NCBI GenBank assembly: GCA_030704615.1
Contig: CM060732.1
Location: forward strand, 50,079,053-50,139,052
Source of the DNA: Takakia lepidozioides
Taxonomy: Eukaryota > Streptophyta > Takakiopsida > Takakiales > Takakiaceae
Direction: 5' to 3'
DNA length: 60,000 bases
This document shows, piece after piece, positions 1 to 11,874 of this stretch. The notes beneath the pieces were generated by a model that was given only the letters and a program-made list of their open reading frames with translations, did not search any database and was not told where the DNA came from. Position numbers and translations under genes: made by a program. Numbering within the stretch: the first letter of the stretch is position 1; each line of letters opens with the position of its first letter.

Positions 1-260
1 GGTTCCGTAGGCATTGTAGGATGCAAGGCCATTCTTCCAGATCTCTGCAAAGGTCCTAGCCTCTGACATTCATCACACTTCTGACAATACTCATGTACAT
101 CTTTGAACAAAGTAGGCCACCAGTATCCTGCGAGTAGTATCTTTCTACTGGTAGTCTCTTCTCCAAAATGACCTCCAGCCACTCCTTTATGAACTTCCTC
201 CAAGACTTTATTTACTTCATGGTGGTACAAGCATCGTTTTAGTACTCCATCAGGTCCTAA
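1..260 (-). pseudogene. Integrase N-terminus of element 1 (cut by window edge)
   Basis: The minus-strand translation shows the zinc-binding HHCC region of a retroviral-type integrase. Histidines in a KRCLYHHE context are followed by GHFG and a paired-cysteine motif near CQKCDECQRLG. The catalytic core should follow beyond position 1 and is not in the window. It joins the RNase H region upstream on the same strand. Confidence 0.75.
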
Positions 261-261
261 C

Positions 262-1155
262 TTATACATTCTGCTTCCTACCATAGTATAAGGTAAAGCT
301 TTGATAGCATTCTCTTCCTCTCTGCTCCTTACCATAACTAGGTGGGCACTGACCATGAGCAAGGTAGTATCTGATTGGCCACTGCCAATCTAACCATTCA
401 TCTGCACTTCCTTGCACCTCCATTACAAATAAACTCGCATCAGGTAACTGATCGTCCACTCCTGTGGCGGCCTCTCCTGTTGTTAGTCGTGACAAATGAT
501 CTGCCACAAGATGCAAACGGCCAGGCTTGTAAATAACCTCGAACTCAAACTCATGCAAGATTATTAACCACCTCGCTATCCTTCCACTTATCAAAGGTTT
601 GTTCACCAGATATATCAGAGCCTGGTGATCCACATAAACATAAACTTTCTTCCCAATAGGTAATGCCTGAATTTCTTCACTGCATAGATCATTGCCAATG
701 CTTCTCTTTCCGTTGTGCTATAGTTCCTCTCAGCACTGTTCATCAACCGGCTAGCATAGTACACAGGTGAATCTATATTTCCCTGTAACATTCTGGGCTA
801 ACACCGCTCCCAACGCTTCTCCTGATGCATCGCAGTGAACATGAAATACTACATGCCAGTGAGGGTTAATCAGCACAGGTGTAGTTGTTACTGACAGTGT
901 AAGTTCCTCAAACGCCTGTTGACATTCAGCTGTCCATGCAAACACTGCATCTTTCTTCAGAAGCTTGCTCAATGGTGCTGCTATTTGTGCATACCTTTTG
1001 ACAAATCTTCTGTAATAACTGGTTTGCCCAAGGAATCTCCTTAAACTCTTAACATTCACTGGTGGTGGAGAGACTTTAATGGACTCTGTCTTCCTGGGAT
1101 CCACAAGAAGTCCCTTCTTACACACAATGTGTCCCAGAAGCACCCCTGAGTTCAC
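262..1155 (-). pseudogene. RNase H domain of element 1
   Basis: The connection segment (RRFLGQTSYYRRFVKRYA) leads into the RNase H core, where [15 protein letters not shown] carries the first catalytic aspartate. The domain continues in a second frame at 262-633, with IARWLIILHEFEFEVIYKPG and the VADHLSR end typical of Ty3/gypsy RNase H. This domain would degrade the RNA strand after reverse transcription. The frame break near 650-750 shows decay. Confidence 0.85.
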
Positions 1156-2040
1156 ACAGAAAGTACACTTCTCTGGGATTCAAGCCCAGACCTCTCATCC
1201 TGCATCTGGCCAGGCATAACTCCAATTTATGCAAGTGCTCATTCTTAGAGCTGTACACACTGAAATCATCCAAGAACACCTGCATGAAATCATCCAGATA
1301 CTCATGAAAAGATTCACTTATCACTCTCTGAAAGGTCGCTGGTGCATTACAAAGTCCAAAGGGCATGACTTTGTATGCATAAGCCCCCCAGTCTGTGATG
1401 AAAGCTGTTTTCCCCTTGGTCTTCTTCTGCCACTTGCACTTGATTATAACCACTGAAGCCATCCATGAATGAGTACATCTCATGGCCTGCCACAGTGTCT
1501 AATACTGCTGCTCTGTGAATGGCAAAGGGAAAGGATCTTTCTTCGTACAAGCATTCAGCTTCTTATAGTTCACACATACTCTTAGTTTGCCATTCTTCTT
1601 GGGAACTATAACAATGGGTGACAACCAAGTTGTATACTCTATTGGGTATATAAACTTAGCCTCAGCCAACTTCTTTATATCTCTTCTCCAACCTTCTGTG
1701 CGTAGTTGGGATTCATTCTATACCTCGCCTGCTTGATTGGTACTGACCCTGGTTCCAGTTCAATTTTATGCTGACAGACTTCAGGTGGTATCCCTTTTAG
1801 ATCCTCATAGCTCCAAGCAAATACATCTCTGTATTTGATGAACAAGCTTTTTGCTTCTTCGAAGAATTCCGGCTCCAAATCAGCTCCTACTTTCACCATC
1901 CTCGGTTCCTCCTGAGTTCCCACATTTACTTCTCTCACCTGCTCATCAGCTGTGATTGTCCAACCGGTCACCACTTCATCCTGTAAGCTCACAGTGGCTG
2001 GTTCTTCTAGGATTTCTATTTCTCTCTTCTCTTTCTTCAT
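1118..2040 (-). pseudogene. Reverse transcriptase of element 1
   Basis: The N-terminal part (1675-2040) has the usual KYRDVFAWSYEDL entry region and KQARYRMNP. The palm contains MDGFSGYNQV, then VMPFGLCNAPATFQRV, then the catalytic FLDD box in VFLDDFSVYS. A frameshift near 1450-1500 separates MDGFSGYNQV from the MPFGL block, so the enzyme cannot be made whole. It sits between protease and RNase H as expected. Confidence 0.9.
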
Positions 2041-2331
2041 AGAAATGTGATGGGTAAATGCTGGTTTCCTTCTTCAGTTGGTGTTGCTGTCACTACACCA
2101 CAGCAGATACCTCTCAAACAACTTAGGCTTTCCAGCCGCATCTCTGCAAACCTGCTCCCATTCTGGGTGTGCAGCAAATAGGGTAGCTTCCTGCTCCTCA
2201 TCCAGTCCTCCCTCCAGTCATACTCTCTGACTCCTCGAGGTCTTCTTGTAGCAGGTAATCTACTAGATTTCTTGTGGTAATTTGTATCTCGTGCATCCCA
2301 TTTATGCACAGTTAGTAACTGAGAATTCCAG

Positions 2332-2871
2332 TCATGGAATACCCTTGGCCTGTTTCAGCCACGGACGTCCCAATAATAAGGAGTAAGCCTCCATGACTTC
2401 ATCCATTTTTAATACAGTTACTGTGATCATAAAGATCATTTTCTGTATCTGTATCTTAACTCCTCTTATTAATCCAATGGCTGTACACTTCTTTGATCGT
2501 GCCATTGTTACTGTAAATGGGGCTGGTTTCATGTTACTTAGACCAAGCTTCTTCCTTAATTGGTCTGTCATGATATTTACTCCAGAACCACCATCTATCA
2601 GTACATCAGTTAGTTCTGTGCTTCCAATTCTCAATTGGATTACTGGCATAGAATCATCAAAGTCCATGACTGGTTCTCGCCCTTCCGGCTTCACATTATA
2701 ACTGGTCACCTTGCTGTTCAGGTCTGTGTTTCCTGTCTCTTGGGCAATTCGATTGATTGCCTGATACAGCCTGTGCCTACAATAAGGTGCCACAGCTAAT
2801 AGCTGTCCAATGGTAATTTCTGCTTTGGTCTGACATATTACTTCAGCCAAAGTCTCTTCATTACTTTGCAT
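2332..2871 (-). pseudogene. Retropepsin-like aspartic protease of element 1
   Basis: A 179-residue reading frame contains VLIDGGSGVNIM, a DGGS version of the D-S/T-G active site seen in many plant Ty3/gypsy proteases. It ends with the conserved LLLGRPWL strand. This domain cuts the gag-pol polyprotein. It lies between the gag zinc knuckles and reverse transcriptase. The frame is intact over the core but is offset from gag and RT. Confidence 0.85.
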
Positions 2872-3085
2872 GTCTGCATCTTCTTTTTTCCTTTCTTCCT
2901 CACTCCCTCTTTTTTCTCATCCGAATCAGAGGAATCTGCCACAGGAATATCAGTACTCTTTTGCATTTCCCTTATAGTATCTGCCACTTCCTTGTGCAGT
3001 TCCTTCTCATCTTTCCAAGTCTCTTCATCTTCAGGCATATCATTGCCACTTCCAGTCTCATCTTCTTCCTCTTCTACTGGAGGTA

Positions 3086-4981
3086 TTAGTTGGCTTTACT
3101 TCTTGTTACTATCATTGTACTTACTTCTGGTACAACACATGGCCTAACCATGTGAGCTGCCACCACTGGGCCCTCATTCACAGGAGCTCTCATCTCATTC
3201 TGGTGTCTTATCCAGAATGAACAGGCTGCCTTGCGATGTCCTGGCTGATTACAATAGTAACATAGCTCTTCACCATTGGGTCCTCGCCCTTGGTCTGTTC
3301 TTGGATTATTTCTATAATCCTGATTCCCGGGCTGGTAATTCCCCCTTGGATTACCCTGATAGTTGCCTCTGGAATTTCCTTGGTAATTCCCTCTTGAATT
3401 ACCTCTCCCTTCCATGCCATTGTTATAACCACCAGACCTACCATAGTGGTCCTGATCATTGTTCTTCTTGGCTGGGGCTGCACCTGATGCACCCTTACTT
3501 GCCTAGGTTCTCTTGCAGCTGTCCTTCTGTTGTAGTAACAATTCTCAGTAGAATGGTTATCCATTTTACAGATAGTACAGTGTTTCTCCTTGTGCATTCT
3601 GTTGGTATGGCCTTCATTCTGGCACTTTGCACACCATACACCCTTCCTCCAATGTGTTGCAGCCTCTGTGGCATACTTCTTCAAGATTTCTTCCAATCTT
3701 TTCTCATAGTTATCCCTCTTCAACTTTTCCTTTCTCTTACTCTTTCTTTTTAGTTCTTGCTCTTCTTCTTCATCTGACTCATCCTCAGAGTCCTCATCTT
3801 CCTTTTTCTCTCTCCTGAGCATTCCCAATTGCTCAATTCTGTTTGCAGTTTCAAATGCCTCCTCCACTGTATTATGGGGTAACATATCCACTTTCTTTGC
3901 AACTCTGGTCTTAGTCCACTCACAAACCAAGTCTTCTGTAAACCGGGTGCTGGTACTGCAGCCAGCTTTTTCATCATCAATTCCATCTTCTCCATATACT
4001 CTTCAACAGTTTCATGCTTCTTCTGCTTCAGCTGTTGTAAACTTCCATACACTTCATCCTCAGTTTTACTTGTCCTGAACCTATTTCGAAATGCTGTATT
4101 CAAGCCATTCCAGGTTAGGAAATGATTATCAGGGAATCTTGCATACCATTCACTTGCTTTCTTGATAAGTGAACAAGGAAACAGTCTCATCTTGGCATCA
4201 TCGCCATTCTCATTGTTCACTATACACATGTGCTCAAATTGGCTAATGTGTACATCGGGATCCCCTTTTCCTGAATATATTGGAAAGGGTGGTTTTGCCC
4301 GTGTTGGTTGTAACGCCATCTGTGGCCCTACCTTCTGCCCACTGACAGGTGCTGGCACCCTTGCTGGTGCTGGTCCTTCTGGACCTGTTGTTTTTGTGGT
4401 GGATCTTCCACCAAGTGGTGGCCCTTGAGCACTCCCTGCTTCTGGGCCCCACGATATTCACAGTATTCCCAGCTTCAGTTGCACTACTTCCCACACTCCC
4501 TGTCCCCCCAGAGCCAGATCCAGGCAGCCCGCCTGATCCCCCTGAGCCGACACCTTCGTTGGCCTGTGATCCAAGTGCTCCACTTGATCCAGGTCCAACG
4601 GGTTGGGATGTCCTGGTTGTAGTCTCAACCTCAGCTGTTGGGTCTACTTCTTCATATTCTTCCTCTTCCAATTCTTCTCTCTCTCTGTTTTCATCCTCCA
4701 AGTTCTGCCCTTGGGTTTCTTCTTCACTCATGTAACTCAACTGTAATGGTGTTGGAGAGTCTGAACTCTCGTTGGCTCTGCCACATCCTCTCTCCTTCTT
4801 CATCTTCTGCTTCAGAAACTGGAGTTCCTGCTTTTGGTGTTCCATGCCAACTCTTATCAAAGATTTCTGTCAAGTCTTTTATCCAAGGATGTACCTCAGA
4901 TCTTTCACCTCGTGATTGATCTTCTTCCTGTACCAATTCCCTTAATCTTTCTTGCAAAGAAACAGAAGGAGTGGCATCCAA
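3086..4981 (-). pseudogene. Gag of element 1 with three zinc knuckles
   Basis: The capsid-like Retrotrans_gag core (3750-4358) includes FPIYSGKGDPDVHISQFE, KKASEWYARF and LTWNGLNTAFRNRFR. Downstream on the minus strand is an acidic stretch and the zinc knuckles CAKCQNEGHTNRMH, CTICKMDNHSTENC and CYYCNQPGHRKAAC. The first has His rather than Cys in the last place. The N-terminal part (4243-4981) is rich in Glu and then Gly/Ser. The protein is split over at least three frames, so this copy is broken. Confidence 0.85.
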
Positions 4982-5145
4982 CTCTAGTTCTTCCGGTATA
5001 GGTGATGCACTTTTTGATCTTGATGGTGAGAGGTCCAGATGATTCCCCTATGTCTATTCCTCTCTCCAAAGATATGGATAATTAGCTTTCAGATAGCTTT
5101 CTCTTTTTGATGAATATCTTTGTCGTCTAGCTTCTCTTTCATCAC

Positions 5146-5740
5146 TCATGTCCCATGTCTTTCATTTCTTTTAATGTGGCAATAACCAAAACTCTCTTCT
5201 GTAATATCTCTCGTATATGCCTGGGTTTCTTTCAAGCTCAATGCACCCTTGGCTATACTTGAAGTCTCCGTTACCATATAACCATATGGCAAACAAGTCT
5301 GAAAAGCTGTTCTTGGTGTGAGTTTGATCCACAAAATATCCTTTGGAATCCAATTCTTTACCAGTACAAGCTCTTCATGCATATGAGTATAAACATTCAC
5401 CTTTCTTTTCTTCCCAGCCTTCAAACTCTACTCGTTTAATGGATAGCAACGCTATCACATAAACTAATGTTGGTAACCAACGTGCTCTTCCTCTACAGGC
5501 TACCTGATAAATCTTTATCACTCCTTTCTCCAGACCCCATTCTGGATCAGCATCATGCACTCGTTTAAGATATTTTCTTTACATCCGTCTGGCAATTCCA
5601 AGAACCTTTGAAAGAATTGTTTGGACAATCTTTCTTCCTTCGTTCCACAGGGAATTTGATTCACTTCAAATTCTTTAATGGTCCAACCACCATGATCCCA
5701 CCAGATGCCTGTCACATCTGGTTGTTCATGTCCCAGGTCC
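5146..5740 (-). pseudogene. Leader ORF between primer site and gag, unknown product
   Basis: About 600 bp between the putative primer-binding site and gag is open in overlapping minus-strand frames that switch at least twice (near 5560 and 5400). The peptides resemble no domain I know. The length and position suggest a decayed 5' extension of gag or a separate leader protein. Confidence 0.35.
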
Positions 5741-5755
5741 CCAGTATGGTCGCCA
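5739..5755 (-). promoter_or_regulatory. Putative tRNA primer-binding site of element 1
   Basis: Directly inside the LTR boundary, two bases after the terminal CA, the minus strand reads TGGCGACCATACTGGGG. It begins with TGG as expected for pairing with a tRNA CCA end. It resembles the TTTGGCG-type primer sites of some plant Ty3/gypsy elements. I did not identify the matching tRNA. Confidence 0.5.
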
Positions 5756-5757
5756 AA

Positions 5758-6656
5758 TGTCGCGCGGCTTTTACTCACCCCATCCCTTCGCTATCCGAGG
5801 CGGAAACTCCAAGATAGAAGAGTTGGAAATCTCTAAGTACTCAGCCCGCGCAGAACAATCAGTCATGACCTACAGCTAGTGTATCATGGGGGTGTTTCCT
5901 ATTTGTTTCCTTTTCCGCATTCATCTTAGCTACCTTACCATTGATAATTAAGTATCAGTTTGCTTCATCAATTTATCGGTTTCCTTCACTCCTCCATTCA
6001 ATCCACAGCTTCACTCAGATCTCTCTACACAGTGTGATTGTATCGTATAAGTATCAGATTATGATTTATCAGGTATCAGGCCGAAGCCATTGTCTCTAAT
6101 CTCCTCTACAATATCCCTACAGCTTTGCATATAACAAGCATCTACTAATCCTCTTTCCTCCTTCATCGTGCTCTCCGATCCCGCTCCCGCTCACTCCGAA
6201 GTCCTCCTCCCCAATATATCCCATTCCCCGTTTCTCCTTTATCCTCCTAGCGGTTCTAACCGTTTCCCTCTCTAACCGTCGTATGTGAACTAACATGTTC
6301 CCTTCACAGGTGTTGTTCCCCACAGTCGTTCCCTGTCCTACTCTTCGTTCCCTATTATCGTGACAGCTGTGTCAAGCGGTGACTGGCTCTGTGTCGGGCT
6401 GTGACTGGCTGTGTGGCTGTGTGTGACTGGCTGTGTTGTCTGCTGTGACGACTGTGACGGGCTGTGTGGGCTGTGTGGGCTGTGACTGTGACGAACGACT
6501 GTGACGGCTGTGTTGGCTGTGTGGGCTGTGAATGTAACCCCCTCTACAGTGCGCTGCTGTCACCCCTAAGGTTCCTGTTTGTCTCAGTCTGTGCAAAAAT
6601 TAAGGGTACCCTACAGATCCCGTATAAGTGTCTAAGTCCCCTATAGTCCTCTAACA
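5758..6656 (-). repeat. LTR of element 1 (5' LTR)
   Basis: Boundaries are set by TG at 5758 next to the primer site and CA at 6656, with TGT and ACA ends. The minus strand begins TGTTAGAGGAC and ends GCGCGACA. The partner LTR is outside the window, so identity cannot be compared. It contains a CTGTG-rich simple repeat. Confidence 0.55.
6366..6532. repeat. CTGTG-rich degenerate simple repeat
   Basis: Roughly 165 bp is built from variants of GGCTGTGTG and GACTGTGACG in close succession, inside the presumed LTR. This is a degenerate microsatellite. Confidence 0.85.
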
Positions 6657-8543
6657 GATGGCGCGAAGGCTATAACCTAGGCAGCCTTAAGAAAAGAAGA
6701 AGACAAAAATGCAACTTCACTTTCTCAAACATCACAGACATCCAGTTCATGAAATGCACTCAATTCCGATTCTCACTGGCGGCAGCAACTGGATTCCGTT
6801 TCGCAACAAAGATCAACCTCATTGATTGCCGCTCCACATGAAGGCCAAGCAACCAAGCTCCATATGACACATTTTCTCCACGATACTCATGTAAACAGAC
6901 ACTGCATCATCACAACAGGGACCGTAAGAAGATGCACTTGCAACTGAGCAGAGTACACAATGATCTGCGACGGTTCTGTGGACATACCAACGCCATTAGC
7001 CATAATACTGTCCAACTGAAACAGCCTCCATATGTGCAGTCAAGCACACCTTCCTCTTACGCGCCAAAACAACATGAGGTTTGAGGAGGAGACAGACGGA
7101 TGATGACCTGCGGATGAAAATGCAACTGAGAAAAGAATGGATGGCCAATCATGTGTAACCGTGCATGCACACATATTTCATCCGTCGATGGGATGAACAG
7201 CAGCAGAACATGAGGATCGAGGATGATAGTGTCGGATGATGGTTGGCGGATGAAAATACAACTGACAGAAGAATGGATGAAACTTCATGTGTAACCGTGC
7301 GGACGTTACAGACTAATTCATCGTTCCATGGGATGCACATCGGCGATCCAAATGGGGCATTGGTAAAAACAGTTGTTCCCGTATCTACCTTCATTGGAGT
7401 CTTTCTTTCACAAAATTCTGGAATTATGCCTCCAGACATGAGGTCACAGTGTCACACGATTATCTCCACGGGCTGTACCATTTTCTGAACCATGGTTCTC
7501 ATAGTTATGTTCTCAATGGTGATTTCTTATGCTTCAATTTCGCAGCAGGTCTTGCTGCTGGTAAAATATGTAAATTGTAACGTGGCATGGACATTCTATT
7601 CCGTGACACACAAGCCAACCCAGCCCCATGCAGACTAAGATTGTCGAAGTCTTTGCCACTCCCTCTCACATACAATATAAGAGACTACATATGTGAATTG
7701 AGTAACACTACAACAGGTTATGGTCACAAAACCTCAATGCATCTGGCATTTTAGGGTTCCTGTTCATACTGCCACTTGCATTCACATTGGGCCATGTACA
7801 ATGTTGCAAATTCATTCCGTATGGGTTACTGATATCGTGTTGGAATGGTAGCGTCATACTGTAAATCTGACATGTTGTTATACATGAATTGCACAAGACC
7901 AGGACAAGGTGGAGTCTGAAAAACCTACGTGCATCTTCAAGTTGGTTGTTTTCTTCGAACTGTGACGAGCATTCACATTAGCGCTTGTAGAATGTTGAAC
8001 ACAAGAGGAACGATGTATTCATTGTGTATGTGTACATAACAACATTTTACAAAGCTAGGTTCATTCTCCAGCGACAAAGACTTTACTTAACCTCAATTGA
8101 ATAAGAGGAGAAGAAGTGAAGCTGATAAATCCGACAGGGGGATGACTACACAGAACAGATGGATGACAAATAGATGCAAATGTCATGTGTAACAGTACAG
8201 CCGTTACACAGTGCAACCCTCGATGGGATATACATAGGTGCTTTTTCTGCTGGGGGGGGGGAGTTCACGTTTGTCCCACCGAGACCTTGTGGAAGTGCAG
8301 GTTCAAAAATTGAATATAAGCACAGGGTCATTCTGTGTTTCATATGATTCATCGTTGTTTTTCTTCACATAATCTCTTTCAAGAAGGAGTATCTGGAAGT
8401 TCTGTTGTTATCTTAGGGTTACCCAAGTCGTCTCCTGTATACATTTTTTTCCTGGTGTTCTTTTAAGATTGTCATAGGTCTTTGGAGTCATCTTCTCCAC
8501 ACACTATAGTACTTACATATTCCGAGGAGACTACTCTATCAAG
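6657..8543. repeat. Non-genic stretch with a ~125 bp repeat in three copies
   Basis: I see no gene here. Copies at about 7083-7201, 7218-7346 and 8105-8232 share the order GGATGA, CAACTGA or ACAGA, AGAATGGATG, TCATGTGTAAC, GTTACA and CGATGGGAT. The first two are nearly adjacent and the third is about 760 bp away. A G9 run lies near 8253. Confidence 0.6.
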
Positions 8544-9026
8544 TTGAAGGTTGCAATGGGATTTGGGGTGGGTGTAGCTTTCAGGCTCCGGAAGATTTAT
8601 ACAGGATTTGAAGAATTGCCAGCCCACATTCCCCATGAGGTCATCTTGTGCCTTCTTGAAAAGGTGCAAACGGAAGAAGGGCAGGACATAGTGTGGGTTT
8701 ACAAAGGAGTCAGGACAATGACAGTCCACATGGGCGACCTGAAGTGTTTCTACACAATGGATGAAGAGGAGCAAGGAGCTGTGGTTTTGTGCCATGTGCT
8801 GTTAGGTTTCGTGGACAGGCTTGTGTTGAAGACCTGGCACCACACAAGCAGCCGCTATGAAGGGGAGGGTATTGTGGATTGGGGGTACCATGTAGATATG
8901 GGAGAGGGATGGGTACAAGAGTTTCTGGAACTCATCCCAGAAAGTAAGAGAGGCATAATAGTCGTAGACCCCTCTAAGGGGTTTTTGGATGATGAGGTCC
9001 GTAGCTATGCAGGACTGAATGGTTAG
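8544..9026 (+). CDS. Unrecognised ORF, 160 aa
   Basis: An open frame begins at ATG in a MKVAMGFGVG context and ends at TAG. The composition is protein-like: acidic, no low complexity, with strand-like runs such as AVVLCHVLLGFVDRL and a tail RGIIVVDPSKGFLDD. I do not recognise the family. The VLCHVLLG segment vaguely recalls the strand order of PARP-like catalytic domains, but no catalytic residues can be placed. It sits among repeats, so it may be one exon of a larger gene or part of an unknown mobile element. Confidence 0.35.
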   Translation: MKVAMGFGVGVAFRLRKIYTGFEELPAHIPHEVILCLLEKVQTEEGQDIVWVYKGVRTMTVHMGDLKCFYTMDEEEQGAVVLCHVLLGFVDRLVLKTWHHTSSRYEGEGIVDWGYHVDMGEGWVQEFLELIPESKRGIIVVDPSKGFLDDEVRSYAGLNG

Positions 9027-9204
9027 AGATTGTAAGACTCTCCTGTTTTCATCTCAGACCTGGTACAGGCTTAATTCATTGCACTAGACTCTCGCTTTGT
9101 GCCTCCCTATTTCGGGGTTTGTACATGAAAGTCGGCTTCAGACATATAGTACATGCATGTTGTAACAATTACTTCTCTCAGAGTTGGTATGAGTTGAAGA
9201 CTCT

Positions 9205-10775
9205 TGGTTCAGGCTTTCCTTCATTCCTCTAGAAAGTCTTTCACACATGCATGAATCTGTTGAGTGTGACCCGCCCAGCAATCAGACCCCAACATGGCTA
9301 GGGCTTTAGGCTCGGCCTCCAGAAAGTTTGTGAAAGTGGGTGAAAGCTGGTGAACAGAGGTGCAGGGAGAGACTATGTTTGATATGGTACTGAAAACTCT
9401 GAGACTGTTTGCCATAGCGTTGTGGCCATAGACCCCGCATCCATTCTTGGGCAGAAGAAGAGGCGATAGACCTACCTTCGTGAGGGGTTCAGTCCAGTTG
9501 TGGGACTTATGTTGGTATACAAAATTGGTTTAGGAGATTGTTGCAGCTTTCTCATTCCTCTAGAAAGTCCTTCACACATGCATCAACCTGCTGGGGGTGA
9601 CCTACAGCTGACCAAGTCTTGCCCAGCCCCTTCCAACGGACCGGCCAGACTACGCTAGATGATATGAGACTGTATGCTGTCCCACCACTGTTAACACCAC
9701 CAGATCTGCCCTACACTAGCACCTGCATCAACACACGTACCAAATTCATGGTAATTTCCCACCTCCACACTCCCTACCTCTTGCCTCACACCAGCTTAAC
9801 ACACCCTACTGTCTGTACTACATGCATGCCTCAGAGCTGCTATGTTACCCAATACATTAAGGTCTTCTTTGACACCCATAAACCCATATTACCCTCTCAT
9901 ATAGAGGACCCTCTTGCTCATCTTCAATCTGCAGTTTGCCCTCCCTATTCCCTAGCTTCTATGCCACTAACTACTGGTACTACAGCCCCCTCTCCTTGCA
10001 GCTTACAACATCCTTGGACGCTGCTGCCCACACATTCAACCACCCACCCAGGTTCCACAACACCTCTAACTCATGTATCTCTACTCACCTTCTCACTCTC
10101 TCTCTCTCTACTAACTACCTGTTCAACCAGTGGTCATGTGGTAGCTAAATTGGTGCAATGGCCCTCTTGCCTGGGGCAAGCCCATGATCCCCTCCCAATG
10201 CTGTATCGATGCCCCCACAGCTCCCACTGCTTCACACCCACACAGACACCACATCATTTGCCACGAAATTTGGGCTGCTCCATCCATTCTCGCATCCATT
10301 CTTGGGCAGAAGAAGAGGCGATAGACCTACCTTCGTGAGGGGTTCAGTCCAGTACTGGGACTTATGTTGGTATACAAAATTGGTTCAGGAAATTGTTGAA
10401 ACTTTGCTTCGTTCCTCTAGAAAGTCCTTCATACATGCATCAATTTGCTGAGGGTGACCTGCCCAGCAATCATACCCCCACATGGCCAGGGTTTTAGACT
10501 CAGCCTGGATCGCAGTTTGTTAAACCTCTTGAAAGTTGGTGAACACCGGTGCATGGAGCAGCTATGTTCGACATGGTCCTGAATACTCATGACACGTTCT
10601 TTGCCACAACGCTGTGGCCATAGACCCCGCATCCATTCTTGGGCAGAAGAAGAGGCGATAGACCTACCTTCGTGAGGGGTTCAGTCCAGCAGTGGGACTT
10701 ATGTTGGTATACAAAAATTGGTTGAGGAGATTGTTGAAACTTTGCTTCATTCCTATAGAAAGTCCGTCAAACCCC
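9205..10775 (+). repeat. ~340 bp repeat family, direct copies
   Basis: Units run from ATTCCTCTAGAAAGTC through a GCATCCATTCTTGGGCAG block and a GTGAGGGGTTCAGTCCAG block to GTATACAAAATTGGTT. There is one near-complete copy at about 9205-9545, a fragment to 9610, a tail at 10285-10400, a near-complete copy at 10402-10745, and a fragment to 10775. The 80 bp core is almost identical between copies. The 9611-10285 interval is unrelated pyrimidine-rich DNA with no convincing gene. Confidence 0.85.
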
Positions 10776-11874
10776 GAGGGCAAGGAAATTACGTTCAAAG
10801 ACAGTTTCAAAGATCAAAAGCTCAAATCACTACGTGGTCCCAAGTTCATGGTGTTCGACACTATCGTTGGTTGCGGGGACCTATGAATCATTTAAGTCAA
10901 TAACAAAAAGCAGTATGCTTGATAAGTATCATTGCCAAATTCATCATGAAGCAAGCATTTGCAAATGAAGATGGCATTCCAAATTTACACATTTACATGC
11001 ATCTTTGTAGTTGAATACCTACTTTGAATCGCTGGCCATGTACAGCTGTTTCATTTGAAGTTGGTATTGTTTCCTTAGCAAAGGACTAGCATTTAGGGTT
11101 CAAAGACATTTTCCAATGCTCTCTAGCGTCCAAAACATAAGGTATTGAAGAACGATCACCCATACTTGTGTTCCACATGAAAGGGAGCATGCGCAACCGG
11201 CAGGAATACAATGCCCATGGAATGTTGTTATTTATATGATTGCAGAGCATAGGTGCAAGGACAGAGCTGCCAGTGATGTTACAGGGAATGACGTGGACAC
11301 AAGTTTGATCGGACCCCAAAATGTCTAAAATGTCAAGACTAAGCTTTCTGTCCATCATAAAATGCAGTTATATTGCCCCCACTCCAGTGGGTTCAGATAG
11401 CAATAAATATAATGCCTCTCCAACCACGTTTGTGAACAAAACATCCCACTGAGAATGAGAATACTGACTGTGGCAATGCCAATTCAAAACGAAGCATCCC
11501 TCAGAAGCACCCGCCACTTTTTCCCGCCCTATTGTCATGTGGGTGGAGGCTGCCAATCAGAGACATTGCCTCCACTTCATGCATGTGTTGTCCATACATG
11601 TGGACCAATGCGCACCTCAGTGGATGGTGGAATCAGTATCCATTTGCTCCTCAAGATGCATGTGCCCATTCGAAATCGTGCAGCACATGATTTACCCCCT
11701 CCAAAAGTCATGTTCTCCAGCCTCACTGAACACATACTCTCCCCACACAACACTGCCATTCAGCATTCCCAAACTCGTTGAGTTTCCTCAGATCCCCCAT
11801 TGCCTCGTCGCACTCTCCCTCACCCATTTGCCTGGCCTTGCTGCCTCTTTCACTTCCGCCTCTCGCACTTAGCA
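10776..11874. other. Non-genic stretch
   Basis: No coding frame, repeat or RNA gene is supportable. It lies between the direct and inverted arrays of the ~340 bp repeat. Confidence 0.5.

Larger units (their letters stand above)
1..6656 (-). mobile_element. Ty3/gypsy LTR retrotransposon 1, partial and decayed
   Basis: Read on the minus strand the order is LTR, putative primer-binding site, leader ORF, gag with zinc knuckles, aspartic protease, reverse transcriptase, RNase H and the start of integrase. RNase H before integrase, with integrase last, is the Ty3/gypsy order. The window edge cuts the element inside integrase, so the 3' LTR is outside. Several frameshifts split gag and pol, so this copy is not functional. 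Unlike the element at 48-58 kb it has no methyltransferase between protease and reverse transcriptase, so the two are different lineages. Confidence 0.9.

Noticed and set aside
9619-10338. 239-codon plus-strand ORF
   Set aside because: It is rich in Pro, Ser, Thr, Leu and His from pyrimidine-rich DNA and runs into the ~340 bp repeat at its end. It looks like a chance open frame.
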